From Tricholomella constricta (Eukaryota > Basidiomycota > Agaricomycetes > Agaricales > Lyophyllaceae), in the NCBI GenBank assembly GCA_013368375.1, contig JAACJP010000050.1, forward strand, positions 1 through 64,000: a DNA stretch of 64,000 nt, read 5' to 3'. Below the pieces are notes generated by a model, which was not told the origin of the DNA, did not search any database, and saw nothing but the letters and a program-made list of their open reading frames with translations. Of this stretch, positions 55,286 to 64,000 are shown in pieces. A program made the translations under genes and the position numbers. Each line of letters begins with the position of its first letter. The first letter of the stretch is position 1.

Positions 55286-55756
55286 TGTTAGGGCGACCTC
55301 ACGAGCAGAGCGGAGTCGTACTGGCAGAGGGGAATCCGAAGTTATATTAAGTACAGTGAGGAATGTAAAGAGGGGCTTACCTGGCAGAGGGGAATCCGAA
55401 GAGAATAGACTAAGGATCCCCAATGCCAGTGGGCCGACTTATATACGAGTACTGTACATAATAATCAAGGAATGGTCTGCAGCGCGTGTATGGACACGTT
55501 CCCGACGCTGTCCGATCCTCGTGGCTCAGGGTACGGGCACGAGTTGGGGCAGCCGACGTCGGGATGTCGGGTGGTCGGGATCGGCATCGGGCGCGCGCAG
55601 GGAGAGATGGGAAGCGACAGGAAGTGTGTAAGTATATACACCGACGCTTGGGTCAGAGCGTCGGGGGTCGTGATCGCGGACGGTCGGGGGAGCGATCGCA
55701 TGAGCGGGGGGACGATCGGTGAGCGTCGGAGGGCGCGAAAGGGAGTTCCCCTAACA
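55286..55756 (-). repeat. 5' LTR of Gypsy-3
   Basis: 471 bp, same sequence as 49415-49885 by eye. Confidence 0.93.
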
Positions 55757-56065
55757 CTCGCGCTGTTTTATCTCCTTACGATGCATCCATCTGAGCAGCA
55801 TGTAACTTTTACTATTATCTCTATAAACAGTGGACTACGTTTTCTCTGACCACGCTGCTATGGCATCTGAGTTGACCACAAGATTGAGGGCTCCCGCATC
55901 AATGAGACTGGTCCTGAGCTCGAGACAGGTAACACCTCGAACGACCGTCTCAACGAGGTTCACCTTGAGCCTCCAGAGCTCTCTGATCTTCCACATCTCG
56001 TTTGGGAGCCTACCCTCCATACTTCTCAGACGTTCGAGAAGCTCCCGACCCTCCGCTGCATGGTC
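55757..56065. other. Short region between Gypsy-3 and the next gene
   Basis: Minus strand has a 61-codon open stretch (PNEMWKIRELWRLKVNLVE) ending near 55835 that may be an exon or remnant of a gene cut by Gypsy-3. No firm call. Confidence 0.3.
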
Positions 56066-56786
56066 CTAGGTGCTGCGAATCCATTCCTCCACATTATCAG
56101 CACAAAGAGCGTCTGAGTACGACTGCTCGAGCGTGGCGATCCATGTTGATGAACCACTGAACGCGGCACTCCAAGCTTCGACGTCAGATTGCAGCTGGTT
56201 AAAAATATTGAAATGTGTATCTTGAGTGGAATCGGTGTCATTGTCGGATACTGTCAGAGCAGCCGGGACAGCAAACGTCACTTTTGCTTCAGGTGTAGCG
56301 GTGTTGGTGTGGTTGTCCGCCTGAAAGTCGTAATCACTGGAATTGAACTCATCCTCGAACCCCATAAGATCACAATGAAGAAGGAGCGTGTTCTCTGGTG
56401 GCCGGAGTGTCATGGGGGGTCGCGTTTCCGAGTTCGAGTCGTTATCACTCTCACTCGGGGTCGGGGAGGAAATTCTACGTTTGAAGTTCCTTGTGAGCTA
56501 GGCCGATAGCGATTCAAAAGTACACATACCTTGTCTGAGGTTTCTGTGCATGCTCGGCCCTTGTTTCTTTGGAAAGCGTAACTGCTTTCCTGAACAGGAT
56601 TGACGTCAGTAGCAGTTCAAATAGAAGATAGAAAATACGAACCTTTGAGCGCGGATTTTTGCCATCCTTAGACGGGCTGCATCTCGACATTTGTCGCGGT
56701 TCCTGTACCCAAGCTTCAAGTCTCGACAAACGTACAGCAAGATATTGTAATGTACCTTTGATAATACCTCGTATGCTTGGTGCCAT
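56066..56786 (-). CDS. Three-exon gene of unknown function (211 residues)
   Basis: ATG at 56786 (MAPSIRGIIKGTLQYLAVRL). Exon 1 is 56786-56643, exon 2 is 56589-56530 (ESSYAFQRNKGRACTETSDK), exon 3 is 56497-56066 with TAG at the end. Introns are 53 and 32 nt (GTTCGT...CAG, GTATGT...CTAG); the second is very short, so its limits may be off. Exon phases agree. N-terminus is basic and amphipathic; the C-terminal half is acidic and Ser/Asp-rich (SPTPSESDNDSNSE). No known domain recognised. Confidence 0.45.
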
Positions 56787-57597
56787 CAGGGAATATTGGG
56801 TTCACTGTCTGAGCTCATGCGTTTGCACAAAGATGATATGTTATTGTCAATATATTAGCGATATATATGAACGATTGATGGGCTGCAGAAAGACAACTTA
56901 CATTCCATTACTATTGGGCAAATCTTGTGCCTCAGCACCCATATAAATCTGAGCGTAATAACTATGAAAATGCGTACCAAATGTATCAGACACCATAGGT
57001 TCCTCCAGGCTCTTGAAAGTGCGGTTTTCTAAATGTTCGTGTTCGCGACCATTACAATATGTTCACGACCCAATCTCAATGCTGATAACTGTCGGCTAGA
57101 TGTTGATCAGATCACTTGATCGTGTTTTCAACACGTGATCAAAATCTGTTGATCACTTTGCATTCATTGTCAATGTATTATATGAATGTTGACCTCCTCC
57201 TCCACGTTCGATTACACGTCCACATTCGACTTCAATACTCGAGCATTCAAATATTCAAGGTACGCCTATCTATTCAACTGCTTACTTCAATCTCCCTTCT
57301 TCCACTTCATGAGCTGCACGGAGAGCCTCACCCATGGGCACACGGCGGTTGATTGTAGTGTTTCTTGTTATATTTTTGGATGTCTCTCCGAACCCAACAC
57401 TAACCAATTTCCTAGTTCTTCAAATCTCGCACCAGGACAACCGTTACGTGCTAATGGAACGAAAGGGGAGTGCAGCCTTACTTCAGAAGGTCACGAAGGG
57501 TGCTTACTTACTGGTGGCATAGACGCGCTCAGGTGCCACATTCTCCCCCTTTTCCCCAACACTTCACGAGATCAGCACTAGCATCAGCATCCTTCCC
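56787..57597. other. Intergenic, upstream of the dioxygenase gene
   Basis: Contains an imperfect palindrome around 57113-57145 (TTGATCGTGTT with AACACGTGATCAA) and a 62-codon open frame at 57334-57522 (MGTRRLIVVFLVIF) of doubtful value. Candidate left end of the second KDZ element, but no terminal repeat was found. Confidence 0.35.
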
Positions 57598-59288
57598 ATG
57601 CTCCAGCACGCTATTGACATGGAGGACGGGCGGTTTTTTGATGGTGAGAGCAGCCACGACGACGGCGTCGAGCTCTCTTCGTCGCGGCCCTTGGCACCGC
57701 GTCCCATCTGTCCAGTGCCTCGTTCAGGCCCATCAGGTTCTCAGCGTTCACCATCCCAAGCTGTTGTGTCCGCACCTCCGAAAGGTCTCACACCCTCATC
57801 CAAAGCTGCTGTGTCCGAGCCCGCATCTGAGCCCGTGTCCGGGCCCCCTACACCCAAAGCCGTCGCGTCCACACCTCCGGAAGGTCTAACACCCCCATCC
57901 AAAGCTGCCGCGTCCGAGCCCCCTACGCATCAACAAGGCATTTCTGAGGCATCTCGAAACAAGGCTCGCTCAAAGGCGCGACGGGCTGCCCATCGCAAAC
58001 TGGGTGCAAATGCCAGGGTTCCCGCTGTCAACTACCGCCCACGCCATACGCCTGCGTTACGAAGCACAGGTCCCTCCGTGATCCCTGCTGATCTGAATGC
58101 TGCGCAACTTCCAGCGGCTTCTGGACGTTGGGTTGGCAAACGTCTTCGGCCTTCTCGGGCTACTCCTTGGACGCTTGCTGAGTGCAAAGCGGCGGGTTTT
58201 AGGGTATTCCCTTGGAACGGTCGGTGCGTATTACTCCGCCTCCTCCTATGTACTTGGATTGACAGAGCGTATGTAGTGACCCACATGCAATTGTCGACAA
58301 GGACGACCGGGGCATTGTCTTTCTGGTGGGCCACCCGAATGACGATTCATGGCCAGAGGTGGCATCGGCTGCTGAGGAGGCCATAACCCAGGCGCGCTTA
58401 CGTGGTGAAGAAAAAAAACTCTTCAAAAGCGATCAACTGAGCCATCGCCGGGGTAGATTCTTTGCATTAGCATCCGGCGTGTCTCATGGCGATGGCCAGA
58501 CGGTAGGAGATTCTGTCTATTTCGTATTATACAGTTTCCTGATCAATGTTCTCCTACAGCAGCCAGGCAATCTGATCCACAGCACCAAGGTGTGGGCGCT
58601 TCTCGACGAGGTATTGGGTGATCCAAGCGTTCAGCATATCGCTGGGTTCCAATCCAGTGCGTAAATTCTAGCTTCTCCCTACCCTTCCAATAATTCATTC
58701 ACCTACTGCTCAGGTGCGTTTGCCTACTACGCGCCGAAAATTTACAGGGATTATGCGTCCAATCTAGAGGCGCTCTACGTGCACGACCCGCAACTCCAAA
58801 TCAACTTTCCTCACAGCATATTCCCCGCCATCACGATCAACTTCGGACCCGAAACCGTTACGCTTGACCACACAGATCCCGCAAATGTCGCGTATGGGAT
58901 GTGCCTCCTGACCTCTGGGGGAAATTATGACCCTACCAAAGGAGGCCACCTCATCCTTTTCGATCTGGGACTTGTGATTGAGTTTCCGCCAGGGGCAATG
59001 ATCATGCTTCCTTCAAGTATCCTGCGCCATGGCAACTGTCCGATTCAGGGAGGCGAGCGACACATTTCCATCAGCCAGTATTGTGCGGGAGGACTTTTCC
59101 GCTGGGTCAAATACGGGTTTCAGACCTCAGATTCTCTTGAAGCAAGGAAGGGTGGTAAAGACTTAAAGAGGAAGCTGGAAGGGGATGACAAGGGGAGAAC
59201 AAAGGAGGCCCTCAACCTTTTTTCAAAAGTTTCCGAGTTAGATGCTGATCGACGCGCAGCTTTTTGCCGATCGGCGCCTGTCTTTTAA
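57598..59288 (+). CDS. TET/JBP-type 2-oxoglutarate/Fe(II) dioxygenase, KDZ-associated
   Basis: ATG at 57598. Exons: 57598 to ~58223, ~58275-58503, ~58561-58657 and ~58715-59288; introns of 50-58 nt in phase. Pro/Ser-rich N-terminus, basic KARSKARRAAHRK, then the catalytic domain. Fe(II) ligands: His and Asp in LDHTDPAN (~58863), distal His in SILRHGNCP (~59022), and the 2OG-binding Arg in GGERHISIS (~59053); GG at the strand before them is kept. The C-terminus is Lys-rich (GGKDLKRKLEGDDKG). Family members oxidise 5-methylcytosine in DNA. In basidiomycetes they have expanded together with KDZ transposons. All key residues are present and no stop is seen, so this copy may be functional. Confidence 0.8.
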
Positions 59289-59465
59289 TCATGCTCAATA
59301 TCTCCTGTTCCTTGGCAATTCCATTGATTCCACCAGAATCTGTTGTGCGGCGCGTAGCAATTTGTCTGATCATATTAATTGCAGGCTGTCTTCAACCCTG
59401 GGAGCCACCATGCGTACTGAGGTTTTTTAGTCTGACGCCAGCTTGTAACGCCAAGCCCCCCCCCT

Positions 59466-62400
59466 CCATGTCGAACGCCAAACGCAACAAGAAAGCTAAC
59501 CTCCAAATCCGCATACATTCATGTCAGGATGATGATCCCTCACGCCTCACTCCACCCCCTCAACCTATCCAGGTACCCCTTACGCGGTATCATGCTCTGC
59601 CCAGTGGAAACCTGGGTTGGTCAACCCACTACTCCTCCATCCACGCCTCCCCTGGTAAACGTGTGCGGTCATCGAGTCCCAGCTTTGAACCACATGCCTG
59701 GGAGGACACGCCAGCACCTCATCATTCCATGGACGTCACTGACAGTGCTCCTTGGCTCGATCCTGCCTATGCTGAGCACTTGGACGTGACTGTGGTTGCA
59801 CCACGCCCGCGATGTGCAACGGTAAGTCGCATTCATCACCCTCACCTTTGGCTTGCATCCACTTATGTATATGGCCAGGATAACCCGTTGAAATGCTGGA
59901 TTCCCGATCGTGATAACTTTGTTGCGGAGGACATGCGCTGGGACGGTAGGGGCGAATACACTGAAGAGCTATGCCCCATGTGTGGGCTACATGAGGCAAA
60001 AATCAGATGCGAGGACTGCGAGGGAGGTTAGCTTCTATGCTCTGGCTGCACCGTTGCTGGACACCGGCAAAACAGCCTCCACAGGATTAAGGTGTGTATT
60101 GTGAATTCGTTTCATCCTTCCTCAGGCCTAAGAGTAATTCACAAGGCATGGAACAAAACTTTCTTCGAAAAGGTCACCCTCAAGGACCTCGGACTTCGCA
60201 TTCAACTGGGCCACTGGGTGGGTGAGGGCTGCTCCAATCCAAAGGTTGCCTACGGCGATGATTTTGTTGTCGTGCACGTCAATGGGGTACATGAAGTAGC
60301 TGTTGACTTCTGCAACTGTGAGACTGCCCAGCTCTCCTTTGTCCAGCTTCTTCGTCATCGTTGGTATCCGGCAACTGTCTCCCAGCCCAAGTCTGCTGCC
60401 ACCTTTGCAGTTTTGAAGCACTTTCATCTCTTGACCTTCGAGTCGAAGGCATCGTGCTTCGAGTTCTACCATGCACTCACTCGACTTTCGGACAATACCG
60501 GCATTCTGAAAATCAAGGTCTGTTTGACCATTTCTACCAGCGATCTAATTGTTAAGGTTCTCGTATAGGATCGCTATTCAGCGTTCATGTGCATGGTTCG
60601 GGAGTACCGGCATATCAAGATGCTGAAGTGTTCGGGGCGAGGCCACGATCCTGCTGGTGCTGCGGGGACAGCCGCTGGAGAGCTGGCAGTTCTCTGCCCA
60701 GCGTGTCCTCAGCCTGGTCTCAATCTCCCTTCAGGATGGCAGAATGAGCCACCAGAGAAGCGGTGCATGATTTTCCCCTTGTGGTCTCATTTTTTATAAC
60801 ACCTTACCCTTCCTAGGTGGATTTACCGCTTGTTCCTTGGAATCGATGCCAACTTTCGCCTTAAGAGGAAGCACATATCCAACAGCATTGTTGATCCTGC
60901 CTTGGGTGATGGCATGTCGTACTTTGTCAAGGGAGACGAATTTATCGACTTTCTCAACACATTCGGTATGCTCGTGATTCAAGACGTCAGTTGTTTCACG
61001 TACCCTCTCAACTTTGATTACTGATACCAATAGTCCAGCCCTCTACTTGCTCCAATCACAAAGCTGTCGATGCTGAGCGCTCAGCAAAAGGCCTCGCCGC
61101 AACTGGCGTTGGTACAATTGACTGCGCTCGTCATGATGTGAAGTTGCCCCAATCAGTAGGTGATCTTCAGCGATCAGAGCGGTACGTGCATTATTTGAGC
61201 TGTTCTCTTCGTTGATGACGCTGACGCCACTCAACAGGTATGTGAACATGGATTACCTGTTCTTTTCTAGCCTTTCGCACCTCTCGCCCTCCGAATCACC
61301 CTCTGAGTCTATCGAGCTAATCGTATCATACGATATTGCTTGTCAATGGAGCATACACATCTGGAAGCGCATGGAGAAGTACCCAAAACACCTTCACCTG
61401 GATGCGGAGGGGCGGCAGCACATAGTTTTCCTTGTTCCGAAGTTTCACCTTCCTGCTCATGTCATGGCCTGCCAAACGGTCTTCTCCTTCAACTACAATT
61501 GGGGTGTTGGACGAACGGACGGCGAGGCCCCAGAACGTGGCTGGTCGCATATCAACCCAGTTGCCACAAGTACGCGTGAAATGGGCCCTGGCTCTCGTCA
61601 AGACACCCTCGATGACCATTTCGGTGACTGGAACTGGAAGAAGACCACACTCATGGGTACGCACACATACTAGCTACCTAAGCAACCTCTTACAACTAAC
61701 AAATGCCTCAGGTGTTTCATTGCTACGGAAGATCCAGAATGCCGTCGCCGAGCGAAGCGAACACGTCTTTCGATACCATCAATTGGAGCAGGGATTAGAC
61801 GAGGCTGGCGAAGGTGAAGTCGGGGCATGGAAAATTGAATTGGAGGAATGGCTCCAGGACCACAGTAAGCCAAACCCTTTCGAATCCCGTTTCAAATGTG
61901 AGTACCGCATACAGCTTTCTTATGTCATCTTCTGAAGAATTGTTCGTTAGCTCTCACTCTGGATGCTGTACGACGCGAGCTGGCTGTTCAGGACGCCAAA
62001 GATCTGGCCCACGGAAACGCATACATCCTTCACGAGACTGTGTCAGCAAGCCAGCTTATGACAATGGGGCTTGACCTCGAGGAGCATCAGTACGTGTCTC
62101 TTCACGACTTGAGCAGAGTTCGCCTTGACTTATCATTCTCAAGGCGTCGTCTCGGTATTGACGCCGGTGAATTAACGAGCCACTCGACTGACTACCAGAA
62201 CACGCGAATACAGGTTCGACGAAATGTTCTCCGCCGCAAAATCGACGCTTGGATTGAGATCCAGCACCTCTACATGCCGGCGCTGTCCTTACACCGCTCC
62301 AAAAATACCAGTGATCAGGACGAGATGGCAGAGAAGATTCCACTAATGCTACCCTCCTCATTGAAGCACCAACTCCCTTGCGACGTGCGTCTACAGGAGA

Positions 62401-63187
62401 TGGAGTGGAGGCTTCGCAAATCCCAGGCCAATGATGCACTTGATGAACTGTGAGAAGGGCTACGCCTTCAAGCTTATCTTTACATTGACAAGGACCGCTT
62501 CCAGCGCGGGCAGCACCACAACACCCGGTCTCGAAACATCATCGATCGTGTCAAGGTCAAGATCAAGGCGGCTTCGTCGAAGTATCGAGTGGCACGGGTG
62601 GCTCTGGGACATCTCGCAGGGATACTTTCCGGCACGGCCAGCTGGGAGGTCTCTTTCCCCGTGCTTGCAGAGGCTGACATCTCACAGCTCTCGGGGGATG
62701 GTAGTCAGTCAGAGGGGCATCGCAGCGTTTCCTGGATCTGGTCACGATTGGGGGATGGTTCTCAACTGGCCAACAATCAAGGCATAAAGGACGGTTCGTT
62801 ATCTTATTTCATCTTTTATTGTCTCTATCCTGAAGTAATTGGTTGTTTTAAGCACTACATATCAAGTTCTGCAAGAGCAAGGCAAGGGCTGATCGTTGGT
62901 CGGAGGAAGTCCAGCTTTTGCTCGAGGAGATGCGTCGCGTGCTCCAGTTTTTCGAGTCAATGGCTGTCAAATGGGATCGGCGGCCGGCAGCGATGTGTTT
63001 CGTGTCGAAGGATAGTGCATCGGTTGAGGCCCTCAGAGCATACGCCGCTCGTCAAGCATCACAGTACCGCAGGATGAGGGGCCATTGTCAGCATATCTGG
63101 CGGTTTGTACCCGAATACGTAGCGTTAGGCCTAGATGTAGAAGATGTAATCCCCCCCGAGCTCAACGGACACGACGATGGCGAATAA
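59466..63187 (+). pseudogene. KDZ-2 transposase with CxC zinc module (one premature TAG)
   Basis: ATG at 59466 (MSNAKRNKKANLQIRIH). CxC zinc module at ~59974-60090 (CPMCGLHEAKIRCEDCEGG, then LLCSGCTVAGH) interrupted by TAG at 60029-60031. Then VVVHVNGVHEVAVDFC (~60265), CPACPQPGLNLP (~60695), TCSNHKAVDAERSAKGL, and the catalytic core: SYDIACQWS (Asp, ~61330), VPKFHLPAHVMAC, GRTDGEAPERGWSHINP (Glu, ~61525), LDDHFGDWNWKK. Further exons run to TAA near 63187. At least nine ~50-nt introns. It lies 178 bp downstream of the dioxygenase gene in the same orientation, the arrangement known for KDZ-TET/JBP elements. Confidence 0.85.
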
Positions 63188-63526
63188 TAGACATTTTTTA
63201 TTCGCAACGTAAAAATCAGGAAAAGAATTGAATTTAAATATAAACATTGGTATCCATATCGAGAATGGTCAGTGTGCAAAGGCGGGGAGCCAAGGAGGCC
63301 AGGGGGGCGGGGGCGGGCGGGCGGGCTCGAGGAGTGTAGTTCGCAGCGAGCACAGTGGCGGGAAAGACAAGCATGGCGGGAAGGACAAGCGTGGCATCAT
63401 TCAGTGACAGACGAGTTTGCAAAGTACAGGACTGCACTTTGCAAACTGCAGACCTATAGCTATCAGGCAGTTTTGCAAAGCACGTCGACTGTAACTACAG
63501 TATATTTTGCAAAAGGGTGCCAGCAT
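63188..63526. repeat. Region after KDZ-2 with TTTGCAAAG motifs
   Basis: No gene. A perfect 11-bp inverted repeat with a 10-nt spacer lies at 63415-63446 (GTTTGCAAAGT and ACTTTGCAAAC), with further TTTTGCAAAG copies near 63472 and 63505 and a G-rich (GGGCGGGGGC) tract at ~63304. Could be the right subterminal region of KDZ-2. Confidence 0.4.
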
Positions 63527-64000
63527 CAGGTGACGTCGTCACCACTATCTTACGGCCTCAGAACACTTAAAGTCGATATAGTGACACCAGTCCTGGACGA
63601 TTTCATGTCTGCGCTCTCCCAGACACCCAGCCTGGAAGATTTGAGTATTCGTGCCATCCGTGATCAAACTTACACTGTTGTTACGCCACTCGGTAGCATT
63701 GTAACTTTTTTGCCGCGCCTTGCTAGTCTTTCCGTGAAATGTGACTTTCTCAGCTGCATTCGGCTATTTGCAGGCCTCGCATATCCCATCAACACGTGCG
63801 TCGAAGTTCGCTGCTGTATTTTCGACAGTCGACATCCCATTACGACTGGCATACGGCGGTCGCTAGCGCAAAGCCTTGGCAACAAAGTTGGCACAATCAA
63901 GCACTTGCCCATGTCTGGCAGAGATCTCCCTCACCTGAAAGCCTCGACACACTGTCTTTCCCCACTTCGCTCGAACCTTTATCAACCGCCACGGCCTGAC
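63527..64000 (+). CDS. F-box/LRR-like protein fragment (runs off the right edge)
   Basis: The plus-strand frame starting near 63527 stays open to the edge. It shows leucine-rich, roughly repeat-like segments: GLRTLKVDIVTPVLDDFMSAL, TPSLEDLSIRAI, LPRLASLSVKCDF. This is the style of the large agaricomycete F-box/LRR family. The F-box itself would be upstream and is absent, so this may be an isolated or transposon-cut fragment. A second frame at 63796-63999 is also open; which is coding near the end is unclear. Confidence 0.45.

Larger units (their letters stand above)
49415..55756 (-). mobile_element. Gypsy-3: recent self-priming chromovirus
   Basis: Two 471-bp LTRs (49415-49885, 55286-55756) that look identical by eye. 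Same organisation as Gypsy-2, with gag intact and pol disrupted only by a 17-bp tandem duplication. Flanking 5-mers differ (CAGCA left, CTCGC right), so no target duplication. This points to recombination with another copy or a later rearrangement. Confidence 0.93.

Noticed and set aside
57334..57522. Small secreted or membrane protein (MGTRRLIVVFLVIF)
   Set aside because: Hydrophobic start but no supporting splice pattern or conservation visible; probably chance in the region before the dioxygenase gene.

Overview
The window looks like a repeat-rich region of a mushroom-forming basidiomycete (Agaricomycetes). The evidence is many 50-60 nt spliceosomal introns, chromodomain Ty3/Gypsy retrotransposons, two KDZ (Kyakuja-Dileera-Zisupton) transposase genes with CxC zinc modules, a TET/JBP-type dioxygenase next to one of them, a GCM-domain DDE transposase, a tyrosine-recombinase gene of the Ndc10/Crypton type, and an F-box/LRR-like fragment at the right edge. 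No bacterial features, CRISPR array or rRNA was seen.

Layout. 1-962: the start of a minus-strand self-priming Gypsy element (Gypsy-0: gag N-terminus, primer site, 358-bp LTR), probably nested in the 5' LTR of the next element. 963-6926: decayed plus-strand chromovirus Gypsy-1. 6987-7440 and 43922-45070: two halves of one intron-containing gene (gene X), split by a 36.4-kb nested block. That block is LTR-A (7441-43869), an element with 182-bp LTRs and a tRNA-type primer site. LTR-A itself carries (i) a GCM/DDE/PHD DNA transposon in its gag (about 9018-15433); (ii) at 18448-22226 an inverted pair of ~165-bp satellite arrays with a KDZ-like terminus; and (iii) KDZ-1 (22231-42965), 13.5 kb when its own insert is removed. 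KDZ-1 has 1741-bp terminal inverted repeats, a complete small gene inside each repeat, a Zn2Cys6 protein, a repeat-containing protein, a KDZ transposase and one more gene. The right inverted repeat of KDZ-1 is split by Gypsy-2 (35472-42717, target duplication CCCAC), and the 5' LTR of Gypsy-2 is in turn split by a 967-bp foldback element (41677-42643).

From 45.3 kb onward: an Ndc10/GCR1_C-type recombinase gene (minus strand), Gypsy-3 (49415-55756, LTRs identical by eye), a three-exon unknown gene, then a TET/JBP dioxygenase directly upstream of a second KDZ transposase (57.6-63.2 kb), and an F-box/LRR-like fragment running off the edge.

How it works together. Gypsy-0, -1, -2 and -3 share one layout: a TATA box 31-33 nt upstream of a 12-mer that is perfectly complementary to the sequence just after the LTR. 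This is the signature of Tf1-type self-priming, and the pairing covaries between subfamilies. In Gypsy-1, -2 and -3 gag and pol are in -1 relation at a T-TTT-TAR gag stop. Almost every mobile gene carries one or a few recent lesions, several of them CGA-to-TGA at CpG, which suggests loss through cytosine methylation. All function calls are from reading the sequence; no database search was run.
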